A model generated the notes under the pieces. That model was given only the letters and a program-made list of their open reading frames with translations, ran no database searches and was not told the origin of the DNA. From Pseudomonadota bacterium (GTDB lineage Bacteria > Myxococcota > UBA9042 > PHBI01): a DNA stretch of 13,259 bases. The number at the start of each line of letters is the position of its first letter. Position 1 is the first letter of the stretch. Of this stretch, positions 1-6,948 are shown piece after piece. Where the stretch lies: contig SXIE01000430.1 of NCBI GenBank assembly GCA_005772945.1, positions 1 to 13,259 on the forward strand, in the 5' to 3' direction. A program made the position numbers and the translations under genes.

Positions 1-1095
1 CTTGGGCTGCCGCGGCCGTGGGACCAGCAGTGGTCCTTGCGCCTGCAGCAGATCGTCGCGTACGAGACGGGCCTCTTGGAGTACGAGGACCTCTTCGACG
101 GCAGCCACGTCATCGCCGCGCGCGAGGCGGCGTTGACCGAGGCCGTGCGCGCCGAGCTTGGCTGGATCGCGAGCGAGGGTGGCGTCGCGGCAGCGGTGGC
201 GAGCGGCGCCATGAAGGAGCGGCTGGTGGCCGCGAACGCCGAGCGGCTGCACGCGATCGAGAGCGGTGCGCAGGTCGTCGTCGGGGTGAATCGCTTCGTC
301 GAGTCGGCGGCGTCACCGCTCGCGGCGACCGCCGACGGTGGGATCATGCGGCCGGACGAGGACGCCGAGGCGCGTCAGATCGGCGAGCTGGCGGCGTGGC
401 GCTCGGCGCGCAATGGGGCGGCCGTCGCGGCGGCACTCGCGGGCCTCGAAGCCGCGACGCGCGCGGGCGAGAACATCATGGAGGCGTCGATTGGTTGCGC
501 CTACGCGGGCGTCACGACGGGCGAATGGGGCGAGCTCATGCGCCGCGTTCTGTCCGATGGAAAGGCGTGGCGTGCGCCTTCGGGAATCGGGGCGAGCGCA
601 GGCGCGCGTGACGCGAACGAGACGGCCGGGACGGACGGCGCGCTAGGACCGCTCGAGGCCGCACGGGCCGAGGTGCGCGCCGCTGCGAAGCGCCTCGGTC
701 GACCGCTGAAGTTGCTGGTCGGCAAGCCGGGGCTCGATGGACACTCGAACGGGGCCGAGCAGGTGGCATTGCGCGCGATGGAGCTCGGGATGGAGGTGGT
801 CTACGAGGGGATCCGCGTGACCCCCGAGCAAGTCGCGACCGCGGCGCTCGAGGAGGGCGTCCATGCGGTCGGCCTGTCGATCTTGTCGGGGAGTCACCTC
901 GCGCTCGTGCCGGCGGTGCTGGCCGCATTGGCTGACCGCGGGCTCGCAGGGTTGCCGGTGTTCGTCGGCGGGATCATCCCGGAGGCGGACCGCGCGACGC
1001 TTCTCGCGATGGGGGTCACGCGCGTCTTCACGCCGTCGGATTTCGATCTGACCGGCAGCCTGGTCGCCCTCGCGACCCTGGCCGCCGCGCGCTGA
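1..1095 (+). CDS. meaA: MeaA-type ethylmalonyl-CoA mutase, C-terminal part (5' end outside window)
   Basis: Adenosylcobalamin-dependent acyl-CoA mutase, most like MeaA, which interconverts ethylmalonyl-CoA and methylsuccinyl-CoA in the cytoplasm. The frame is open from the first base, so the gene starts outside the window. The visible part begins with PRPWDQQWSLRLQQIVAYET, the end of the mutase barrel typical of MeaA. A long helical segment and a variable linker (about 540-690) follow. The C-terminal B12-binding domain has DxHxxG at 736-753 (DGHSNG, with the His that ligates cobalt), then GLSILSG and FVGGII. The protein ends TPSDFDLTGS plus a short tail, as in the family. Substrate assignment (ethylmalonyl rather than methylmalonyl) rests on overall resemblance to MeaA from memory. 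A methylmalonyl-CoA mutase-like enzyme with another acyl-CoA substrate remains possible. The gene converges with the RidA gene, 36 bases away. Confidence 0.87.
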   Translation, partial: LGLPRPWDQQWSLRLQQIVAYETGLLEYEDLFDGSHVIAAREAALTEAVRAELGWIASEGGVAAAVASGAMKERLVAANAERLHAIESGAQVVVGVNRFVESAASPLAATADGGIMRPDEDAEARQIGELAAWRSARNGAAVAAALAGLEAATRAGENIMEASIGCAYAGVTTGEWGELMRRVLSDGKAWRAPSGIGASAGARDANETAGTDGALGPLEAARAEVRAAAKRLGRPLKLLVGKPGLDGHSNGAEQVALRAMELGMEVVYEGIRVTPEQVATAALEEGVHAVGLSILSGSHLALVPAVLAALADRGLAGLPVFVGGIIPEADRATLLAMGVTRVFTPSDFDLTGSLVALATLAAAR

Positions 1096-1131
1096 CGCAT
1101 GCGCCGCGCCGCGCGCCGTGCGCTTGCAGCT

Positions 1132-1515
1132 TCACGCAATCATGGCGTCGACCTCGATTTCGACGCGCCAGCTCGGATCGAGCAGGCCCGCTACGACGAC
1201 CATGGTGGCGGCCGGCATCGCCGAGCCGAACAAGGCCCGGTGCGCACGGCCGATCTCGTCGGCGTCCCGCGCATCCACGATGTACATGCGCGTGCGGACC
1301 ACGGCGCCAAGGTCACAACCGGCCGCCATGAGCGCTTCGCGGATGATCTCCCCGCAGCGCATCATCTGATCGTAGGGACTCTTGGCGACCGCCTCGCACG
1401 GAGGAGGGACGGGCGCCGTGCCCGAGACCAGGACGTGCGCCCCGATACGAACAGCGCGCGAGAAGCCGATGGTGGCCTCGTAGGGCGAGCCCGAGGCGAT
1501 GTGTTGGGTGGTCAT
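1132..1515 (-). CDS. RidA (YjgF/YER057c/UK114) family protein, divergent type
   Basis: Small cytoplasmic protein of 127 residues, the usual length of the RidA superfamily. Archetypal members form trimers and hydrolyse reactive enamine/imine intermediates from PLP enzymes. Family features seen are the N-terminal strands (GAHVLVSGTAP, residues 25-35), the helix YDQMMRCGEIIREAL, the strand VVRTRMYIVD (72-81) and the C-terminal RVEIEVDAMIA. The archetypal PARS motif, whose Arg binds the substrate carboxylate, reads PAAT here (101-104). It is therefore probably one of the Rid subfamilies lacking that Arg, and deaminase activity cannot be assumed. The ATG at 1515 was chosen because the protein aligns from there at normal length. 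The same frame stays open far upstream, but only as antisense to the next gene. It diverges from the ATPase gene across 54 bases. Confidence 0.88.
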   Translation of the reverse strand: MTTQHIASGSPYEATIGFSRAVRIGAHVLVSGTAPVPPPCEAVAKSPYDQMMRCGEIIREALMAAGCDLGAVVRTRMYIVDARDADEIGRAHRALFGSAMPAATMVVVAGLLDPSWRVEIEVDAMIA

Positions 1516-1569
1516 GGGTGCGAGCTTATCAGGACGCGCGCGGCACGGGGAGCGTCGTGAGGGCTGCTT
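1516..1569. promoter_or_regulatory. Divergent intergenic region between RidA gene and ATPase-regulator gene
   Basis: These 54 bases separate two divergent starts, so promoters for one or both genes must lie here or inside the genes. GAGGG at 1559-1563, six bases before the GTG at 1570, is a reasonable ribosome binding site and supports that start. I see no clear -35/-10 pair and no obvious palindromic operator. Confidence 0.4.
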
Positions 1570-3588
1570 GTGGGCGGCCCCGTTTTGACGGAACCTCGTC
1601 CCGTGACGCACTTCGTCGGACGCGGTGTCGAGCTTGCGCTCCTGCGCGACGCCATGATGGCGCCGGCGCACCGTTGGCCGTTCGCGGTCCTGCATCTTTG
1701 GGGGGTCGCCGGCATCGGCAAGAGCACGCTCCTCGATCAGTACGAGCGCCATGCGCGCGCCGCCGGCGTGCCGTTCTGGCGCATGGACTGCGGGCACCTC
1801 GCGCCGAACCCGAAGGACTTCACGTCCGCCTGGAACGCGCACGCCGCGGACCTTCCCGAGGCGTGTCGCCTTGGCCGACAGCGTTGGATCCTGGCGCTGG
1901 ATACGTACGAGACGATGGCGCCGCTCGATGGCTGGCTGCGCGAGTCGTTTCTTCCGTCGTTGCCGAGCAGCTGCCTCGTCATCCTGTGCGGGCGGCTGAA
2001 GCCGGCGGCGGCTTGGACGTCGGATCTGGGATGGCGCGACCTCGCGCGCAGCCACGAGCTGGCGCCGCTCGCGTTCTCGGAGGTCGCCGAGCTCTTGGCG
2101 GCGCGCGAGGTCCCGGTAAGTGCGCACGAGGCTGTGTTCCGGCTGAGCTCGGGGCACCCGCTGGCGGCGGAGCTCGTCGCGTCCCAGGTCGCGGCAGACC
2201 CGGCGTGGGACTCAGGCGCGGCGGCCGCCGGGCCCGCAGTCTTCGACGGCCTCGTCGACCGCTTCCTCGATGAAGCCCCCTCGCCGGTCCATCGCGAGGC
2301 GCTCGAGGTCGCGTCGATCGCGCTGTTCACGAACCAGGATCTGCTGGCCGATCTGATGCCGCGTGCCGACGCGTATCAGCTCGTGCGCTGGCTCGGCGGG
2401 CTCTCCTGGATGCGCTCGACCGAGCGTGGCTTTGTGCCGCACGACCTCGCGCGCGACACGATCTTCGGGGATTTGCGTAGGCGCAGCCCGCATCAATTCC
2501 ACCACCTGCGCGTGCGCATTCACGACGCGCTCGCGCGCCGCGCGAGCTTCGCGCGCCGCGACGGTCTGGCTCTGCGCGAGCTGACGTTTCTCCAGCGCAC
2601 CAACCCGATGCTCGGCCCGTTCCTCGAGGTCGTGAAGAGCGGCGAGCACTGGGTCGAGCCGGGCACGCCCGAAGACCACGGCGCCGTCCTGGCGATGACG
2701 CGCGCGCACGAGGGCGACGCGTCGGCCGACCTCCTCGCGCGCTGGCTCGACGCGCGGCCCGAGGGTCTCTGGGTGACGCGCAGCCTCGCGAGCGCGGTGA
2801 CCGGATTCGCCTTCGAGCTTCGCGTGACCGGCGACGAAGCGCCCGCGGGGGCCGGCGGGATCGCGGCTTACGATCCGGCGTTGACCAGCTTTTGGCGAGG
2901 GACGGCGGCGCACGCCCCGCTCGCGCCCGGCGAGGTCGGCATGTTCATCCGCAGCTGGATGGCCGCCGGCACGCACCAGCGGATCGGTCCCGTGCAGACG
3001 GCCCTCTTCTTCCACCTGGTGCAGCTCTATCTGACGCTGCCGGCGCTCGCGTTCAGCGCGATGAGCTACGCAAACCCCGACGACTGGCGCGTCATCAACG
3101 CCTTCTCGAACATGTTCCAACTTCCGAATGGAGCGTACACGCTGGGCGACGACCCCGCACGGACGCACGCGATGTACTTCCATGACTGGCGCAAGACCCC
3201 GCCGATGGACTGGCTGGCGCTGCTCGGGCGGCGCGATGGCGCGGGGCAGGCCGAGGCGTCGCCAGGCGCGGCGTTGTTCGTCGGACCCGAGGGGCGATGG
3301 TTCCAGGCCTCGGGCCAGGAGCGCGTCGATCTCGCGGCGCGCAAGACCCTGAGCGGGCTCCTCTGGCACCTGGTTTGCGCGCGCCGCGACCGTCCGGGCG
3401 AGGCGGTGTCGCTCGCCGAGCTCCTCGGAACGGGCTGGCCGCGCGAGACGCCCACCTTCCACTCGGGACGCCACCGCGTGTACGTCGCGATCTCGTCGCT
3501 GCGTAAGCTCGGACTGGAGGTGTTCCTCGCGAGCAACGAGGCGGGCTACCTCATCGACCCGGCCGTCGAGACGGTGTTCGTGACCTGA
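1570..3588 (+). CDS. STAND-like NTPase with C-terminal winged-helix domain; putative transcriptional regulator
   Basis: Predicted cytoplasmic regulator of 672 residues with no signal peptide or membrane segment. The N-terminus HFVGRGVELALLRDAM (14-29) is the usual entry of STAND/AAA-type ATPases. Walker A is GVAGIGKS (45-52), Walker B is WILALDTYE (106-114), and LVILCGR (136-142) resembles the following sensor strand. Residues about 200-430 look helical. Residues about 434-555 form a separate block rich in aromatic residues (SFWRGTA, MSYANPDDWRV, YFHDWRKTPPMDW) that I cannot assign. The last 85 residues resemble an OmpR/PhoB-type winged helix: a DLAARKTLSGLLWHLV helix, a SLAELLGTGWP helix, recognition-helix-like RVYVAISSLRKLG, and a wing ending EAGYLID. 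Nucleotide-driven control of DNA binding is inferred. The GTG start is supported by GAGGG at 1559-1563. The 3' end overlaps the convergent YihY frame by 43 bases. The target genes are unknown; the divergent RidA gene is one candidate. Confidence 0.85.
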   Translation: MGGPVLTEPRPVTHFVGRGVELALLRDAMMAPAHRWPFAVLHLWGVAGIGKSTLLDQYERHARAAGVPFWRMDCGHLAPNPKDFTSAWNAHAADLPEACRLGRQRWILALDTYETMAPLDGWLRESFLPSLPSSCLVILCGRLKPAAAWTSDLGWRDLARSHELAPLAFSEVAELLAAREVPVSAHEAVFRLSSGHPLAAELVASQVAADPAWDSGAAAAGPAVFDGLVDRFLDEAPSPVHREALEVASIALFTNQDLLADLMPRADAYQLVRWLGGLSWMRSTERGFVPHDLARDTIFGDLRRRSPHQFHHLRVRIHDALARRASFARRDGLALRELTFLQRTNPMLGPFLEVVKSGEHWVEPGTPEDHGAVLAMTRAHEGDASADLLARWLDARPEGLWVTRSLASAVTGFAFELRVTGDEAPAGAGGIAAYDPALTSFWRGTAAHAPLAPGEVGMFIRSWMAAGTHQRIGPVQTALFFHLVQLYLTLPALAFSAMSYANPDDWRVINAFSNMFQLPNGAYTLGDDPARTHAMYFHDWRKTPPMDWLALLGRRDGAGQAEASPGAALFVGPEGRWFQASGQERVDLAARKTLSGLLWHLVCARRDRPGEAVSLAELLGTGWPRETPTFHSGRHRVYVAISSLRKLGLEVFLASNEAGYLIDPAVETVFVT

Positions 3589-3977
3589 AGTTCTGCTTCG
3601 CGCGCGTCGAGCTCGTGCGCGAGGCGGGCGCTGCCGATGAAGATGAGCGCCGTCAGGTAGGCCCAGCCGAGAAACAGGATCATCGCGCCGGCGGCGCCGT
3701 AAACGGACACCGACGCGGCGCGCGTGAGGTAGTTCGCGAAGAGCCAGCGGCCCACGATACAGAGGGCGGCGGTGACGCAGGCGGCCACGAGCATGGCACG
3801 CCGCGACGGGTGGCGCACCGGCACGACGTAGTAGATAGCGAGCACGAACCCGACGGTGGCGGCAAAGGCGAGAACGATGTCGAGCGCGGCCCAGACGACG
3901 TACGGGACATCGAGGAAGGTTCCGTCGGCGGCGTCATGGAGCACGCTCAGCGCGACGCGCGACCCGAGGAGCGCCAA
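3546..3977 (-). CDS. YihY/BrkB family protein, C-terminal half after TAG
   Basis: Second half of the interrupted membrane protein; the frame is open back to 4043. From the TTG at 3977 it would give 143 residues, but no ribosome binding site supports an independent start there. It holds the last helices: AALDIVLAFAATVGFVLAIYYV, cut here to its core LDIVLAFAATVGFVLAI, then AMLVAACVTAALCIVG, and the signature helix SVYGAAGAMILFLGWAY. The third helix of the intact protein begins upstream of 3977 (GFIGTLCASATLLALL), so the apparent start cuts into a helix. Its last 43 bases overlap the convergent ATPase-regulator gene. Confidence 0.65.
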   Translation of the reverse strand: MALLGSRVALSVLHDAADGTFLDVPYVVWAALDIVLAFAATVGFVLAIYYVVPVRHPSRRAMLVAACVTAALCIVGRWLFANYLTRAASVSVYGAAGAMILFLGWAYLTALIFIGSARLAHELDAREAELQVTNTVSTAGSMR

Positions 3978-4043
3978 GAGCGTCGCGGAAGCGCAGAGCG
4001 TTCCGATGAAGCCGGCCAGGCGTGCGCGCCCGAACCAGGCGAG

Positions 4044-4046
4044 CTA
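4044..4046 (-). other. In-frame amber codon inside the YihY/BrkB gene
   Basis: CTA on the plus strand, TAG on the coding strand. The frame is continuous on both sides and both sides match the same family, so this single codon is the only visible defect. Several sense codons common in such a GC-rich genome (CAG, GAG, TGG, TCG, TAC) differ from TAG by one base. Confidence 0.85.
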
Positions 4047-4487
4047 GACGCCGAACTTGCGCAGCTGCGGTGTGTTGGGGGCATGGGGCTTCTGGTAGTG
4101 GGAGCGCTCGATGTCCCAGATCGCGTGGAGTGCGGTGCGCACGGCGACGAAGAGGCGCCCGCTGCTCCAGAAGAGGATGACGAAGCCGAGGATGGAGGCG
4201 ATCGAGAGCTGAAGGGTGTCCTGCGCGTTATCGGCGAGCCCGCTCAGGAAGCCGGCGATCTGGGGGCCGAGATCGCCTTCGAGGCGCGCATGGAGCTCGG
4301 CGCGTGCGGCGTCGCTGCCGGAGACCGCGCCGGCGATGGCGACCGTGGTGACGACGAACGGCGCTGTGGACATGAGCGCGTAGAACGCGAGTCCGGCGGC
4401 GAGCAGGCTGCCGTCGCGATCGCGCGTGGCCTTCACGGTGGCGACGACGAGCCGCGCGGTCCGACCCCATCGGTGGAAGATCGACAA
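4044..4487 (-). CDS. YihY/BrkB family protein, N-terminal half ending at TAG
   Basis: Product if the internal TAG acts as a stop: 147 residues. It has an amphipathic start (residues 1-27), a first membrane segment around 28-56 with the family signature, an extracytoplasmic stretch, and a second segment around 95-118 (SIASILGFVILFWSSGRLFV). It ends in the short cytoplasmic loop after HAIWDIERS. It lacks the four C-terminal helices and is unlikely to work alone. Confidence 0.75.
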   Translation of the reverse strand: MSIFHRWGRTARLVVATVKATRDRDGSLLAAGLAFYALMSTAPFVVTTVAIAGAVSGSDAARAELHARLEGDLGPQIAGFLSGLADNAQDTLQLSIASILGFVILFWSSGRLFVAVRTALHAIWDIERSHYQKPHAPNTPQLRKFGV

Positions 4488-4533
4488 CGCTCAGCTCGTC
4501 GGACCGACGGGCCGACGGCGCCTTGGTCTCATC

Positions 4534-5112
4534 CTAGGTCGGGCTCGGGGCGCTCGGTGCATCGGGGGCACGGGGCGCGCTCCGGAGGCTACCGAGGAGC
4601 CGGATCGTCAGCACGATCCAGGTCGGCAGATACACGAGGACCATCGCCAGCGCGGCGTAGCCAGCCTCGCGATCGAAGCGGCTGCGCCCGATGGCGACGA
4701 TGAGCAGCGACAGGCCCACGAACGAGGCGGCGCCGGACCCGATGTAGTTCAGGCCCCAGTAGAGGCGGCTGACCGCCGTGCGCTCGGCCTGGTTCGTGCG
4801 CGCGAGCAGCGCGGTGTGAAGGCCGAAGAAGAGCCCACCGACGACGAGCATGGCGATCGGGGCCCAGAGTTCCTTGAGACGCGTCTCGTACGCGAGGCCG
4901 GCGATGAGCGCGGCCGCACCGGCGAGGAGAGCCATGAACCCGAGCGTCTGGAAGAACCCGAGCGCTGTCTTGGCGCCGAGCTGCGGATCGAGCCCCCTGC
5001 CCTCGCGGGCGTCGCGGGCGCGCGCCAGGAGGTACACGACCAGCGGCAGGAAGACGACCATGCCGACCAGCGGCACGAAGCTGATGGCGGAGAGCACTTC
5101 GAAGATGCCCAT
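4534..5112 (-). CDS. Five-helix integral membrane protein of unknown function
   Basis: I do not recognise a family for this 192-residue protein. It is strongly hydrophobic, with five likely membrane helices at about residues 4-30, 50-75, 83-105, 118-142 and 150-173. A charged loop ARARDAREGRGLDPQLGAK lies between the first two. The C-terminal tail is Ala/Pro/Ser-rich (SAPRAPDAPSAPSPT) and probably disordered. There is no cleavable signal peptide and no conserved catalytic motif. The ATG at 5112 is supported by GGAG (complement of 5118-5121), five bases upstream. It lies 90 bases after the double ABC ATPase gene and 46 before the YihY gene, all on the minus strand. An envelope role or an operon with its neighbours is possible but only inferred. 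It could be a membrane partner of the ATPase, though it does not resemble the MlaE permease. Confidence 0.8.
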   Translation of the reverse strand: MGIFEVLSAISFVPLVGMVVFLPLVVYLLARARDAREGRGLDPQLGAKTALGFFQTLGFMALLAGAAALIAGLAYETRLKELWAPIAMLVVGGLFFGLHTALLARTNQAERTAVSRLYWGLNYIGSGAASFVGLSLLIVAIGRSRFDREAGYAALAMVLVYLPTWIVLTIRLLGSLRSAPRAPDAPSAPSPT

Positions 5113-5160
5113 GGGGACTCCGCGGGTCGAAGGACGGTTGGATGACCCGGCGAGGCAACC

Positions 5161-5177
5161 ACGCGCCCCGGGCGCGT
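5161..5177. repeat. Perfect 17-base inverted repeat between ABC ATPase and membrane-protein genes
   Basis: ACGCGCC-CCG-GGCGCGT forms a perfect palindrome around a central base, able to make a seven-pair GC-rich hairpin. In the direction of the minus-strand genes it is not followed by a T-run, so it is not a classical intrinsic terminator for them. A TTGACG (complement of 5175-5180) overlaps its edge, so it could equally be an operator in a promoter for the downstream gene. Palindromes of this size arise easily in such GC-rich DNA. Confidence 0.45.
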
Positions 5178-5202
5178 CAAGTTTTCGCTTGCCCCGCGCG
5201 CG

Positions 5203-6948
5203 TCAGATGGCCGTCAGCTCCCTCTCGGACGCCGCCACCTCGGTCGCCGCGGCGTCCCCCTCGGGCGTTCCGGCGTAGATGAAGCGCCGCACGCGCGGGT
5301 CGCTCACGTGGCGTAGGCCGTCGGGAGTTTCGGCCGCGATGATCCTCCCGCGATCGAGCATCGCGATCTGATGACCGGTCCGAAAGGCGGACGCCATGTC
5401 GTGCGAGACGACGAGGCTCGTGATGTCGAAGAGCTCCTGCGCCTCGACGATCATGTCGTCGAGGTAGCGCGTGAGCACGGGGTCCTGCCCGGTCGTCGGC
5501 TCGTCGTAGATGATGAGCTCGGGGCGCGTGACGAGCGCGCGCGCGAGCCCGGTGCGCTTGCGCTGACCCGACGACACCTCGGACGGCATGCGCTCGCCGA
5601 TGTCGGCCAGATGAAGCTGGGTCAGGATTTCCTCGACGCGCGCGCGGACGTCGGATTTGGCAAAGCCACGCTCGCGCAGCGGGAACGCGACGTTGTCGCG
5701 AATGGAGAGCCCGTCGAGAAGCGCCGCGCCCTGGAACACCATGCCGTAGCGCTCGCGGAGCTTGATGAGCTGGGCCGACGACAGCTTCGCGAGGTCCTGG
5801 CCGAAGACCACGATCGATCCGGCGTCGGGGCGCATGAGGCCGATAATGTGCCGCATGATGACAGACTTGCCGCTGCCCGAGCCGCCGATGATGACGGAGA
5901 TCTTGCCACGCGGGATGACGAGGTCGATGCCGCGGAGGACGTGCTGCGTGCCGAAGTGTTTGTGGACGTCGCGAAGCTCGGCGATCGCAGTCTCGCCCGG
6001 CCCGAGCTGCCAGACGCTGCGCGGTTCGCGGGCGCCGGCGCTGGGCTCGCCCGAGGCGCGCGCGTCCAGGCGGAGGCGGCCCACGTCCGCGAAGAAGACG
6101 GAGACCAGCGGTGTCTTGCGCGGCCCCATAACCTCGTCGAGTGTGCCGTAGGCGGAGATCTTCCCGCCCTCGAGCACCGCCAAGCGGTCGGCCAAATGGA
6201 GCGTCGAGGTCATGTCATGCGACACGACGCAGGAGGTGATCCCGAAGCGGCGTCGCGTCTCGGCGAGCATGTCGTCGACAAAGTCGATCATGATCGGATC
6301 GAGGCCAGTCGTCGGCTCGTCGAAAAGAACCACCTCGGGATTCGAGATGACGGCGCGCGCGAGCGAGACACGTTTCTTCATGCCGCCGGAGAGCTCGGCC
6401 GGCAGCTTCTTCTCGGCGCCTGCCAACCCCAGCGAGGCGAGCAGCTCGCGCACCAGTCGCAGGACCTCGGCCCGCGGCATCGGCGTGTTCTCGGTCAGCG
6501 GAAACGCGACATTGTCCTCGACGCTCAGCGAGTCGAGCAGCGCATAGCTCTGGAACATCATCGTCACGCGCTTGCGCAGCTCGAACAGGCGACTCGGCGC
6601 GACCTGGCGCGTGTCCTCGCCGAAGAGCCGGACCTCCCCTTCATCGGGGAGCGACAGGCCGTTCATCAGCCTGAGGAGTACCGATTTTCCCGAGCCCGAG
6701 GCGCCGGCGATGACGGTCGTCAGGCCCGTGTGCAAGTCGAGATCGAGCCCATTCAGGATCGCGCGCCCGCCGAAGCGCTTGACGACTCCGCGCAGCTGGA
6801 TGACGGGGCGCGCCGGATCCGCCGCCCAACGCGGCTCGCTCGGGCAGAGCAAGTTCGTCCGGCGCGGGAGCTCTCCGTCAGCGCCCACGGGGCCCGCGGC
6901 GCCCGCCGTGTGCGGGTGTCCCGGGGATGAGCGAGAAACTTGAATCAT
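5203..6948 (-). CDS. Tandem MlaF-like ABC transporter ATPase (two nucleotide-binding domains in one chain)
   Basis: 581 residues carrying two complete ABC ATPase domains, both most like MlaF/Ttg2A-type ATPases of lipid transporters, with no membrane segments. Domain 1 (about 49-290): Walker A GASGSGKS (82-89), Q-loop Gln133, signature LSGGMKKR (186-193), Walker B VVLFDEPT (206-213), switch His244. Domain 2 (about 322-545): Walker A GGSGSGKS (355-362), Q-loop Gln406, signature VSSGQRKR (458-465), Walker B LIIYDEPT (478-485), switch His516. The second signature has Ser in place of the first Gly of SGGQ. MlaF normally forms a homodimer from separate chains; here one chain could supply both sites. 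No MlaE permease or MCE protein is visible nearby. The ATG at 6948 was chosen because GGAG lies four bases upstream; the frame stays open 22 codons further. The first 48 residues are Pro/Gly-rich and unlike the family. The C-terminal tail (561-581) is acidic. Confidence 0.9.
   Translation of the reverse strand: MIQVSRSSPGHPHTAGAAGPVGADGELPRRTNLLCPSEPRWAADPARPVIQLRGVVKRFGGRAILNGLDLDLHTGLTTVIAGASGSGKSVLLRLMNGLSLPDEGEVRLFGEDTRQVAPSRLFELRKRVTMMFQSYALLDSLSVEDNVAFPLTENTPMPRAEVLRLVRELLASLGLAGAEKKLPAELSGGMKKRVSLARAVISNPEVVLFDEPTTGLDPIMIDFVDDMLAETRRRFGITSCVVSHDMTSTLHLADRLAVLEGGKISAYGTLDEVMGPRKTPLVSVFFADVGRLRLDARASGEPSAGAREPRSVWQLGPGETAIAELRDVHKHFGTQHVLRGIDLVIPRGKISVIIGGSGSGKSVIMRHIIGLMRPDAGSIVVFGQDLAKLSSAQLIKLRERYGMVFQGAALLDGLSIRDNVAFPLRERGFAKSDVRARVEEILTQLHLADIGERMPSEVSSGQRKRTGLARALVTRPELIIYDEPTTGQDPVLTRYLDDMIVEAQELFDITSLVVSHDMASAFRTGHQIAMLDRGRIIAAETPDGLRHVSDPRVRRFIYAGTPEGDAAATEVAASERELTAI

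Larger units (their letters stand above)
3546..4487 (-). pseudogene. YihY/BrkB family inner-membrane protein, interrupted by one in-frame TAG
   Basis: Read as one unit this is a complete YihY/virulence-factor BrkB family gene (312 residues plus one internal stop; family members are about 280-320). The function of the family is not settled. The N-terminal half has the family signature LAAGLAFYALMSTAPFVV and ends in RKFGV followed by TAG at 4044-4046. The same frame continues without a shift as LAWFGRARLAGFIG and runs to the normal C-terminal signature YGAAGAMILFLGWAYLTALI before a second TAG at 3546-3548. Six membrane segments are predicted over the whole, as expected. No second frame change or lesion is visible, so the stop is recent, recoded, or a sequence error. 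The TTG start at 4487 is the first usable codon after an upstream in-frame stop. It is the last gene of a three-gene minus-strand row, 46 bases after the preceding gene. Confidence 0.8.

Noticed and set aside
1516..2157. Long minus-strand open frame extending the RidA protein N-terminally to 341 residues
   Set aside because: The added 214 residues are Arg/His-rich, lie antisense to the ATPase gene and match nothing in the RidA family, which starts at 1515.
2212..3474. 420-residue minus-strand open frame
   Set aside because: It lies antisense inside the ATPase-regulator gene. Its Arg/Glu/His-rich composition is typical of a shadow frame in GC-rich DNA.
5132..5146. GGACGGTTGGATGAC at 5132-5146, nearly repeated at 9864-9878 (one mismatch), both upstream of minus-strand genes
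   Set aside because: A 15-base match with one mismatch is expected by chance several times in a window of this size and composition. Nothing else links the two sites.
5371..6930. 519-residue plus-strand open frame
   Set aside because: It lies opposite the double ABC ATPase, which has all expected motifs. The antisense product is a charged shadow with no domain.
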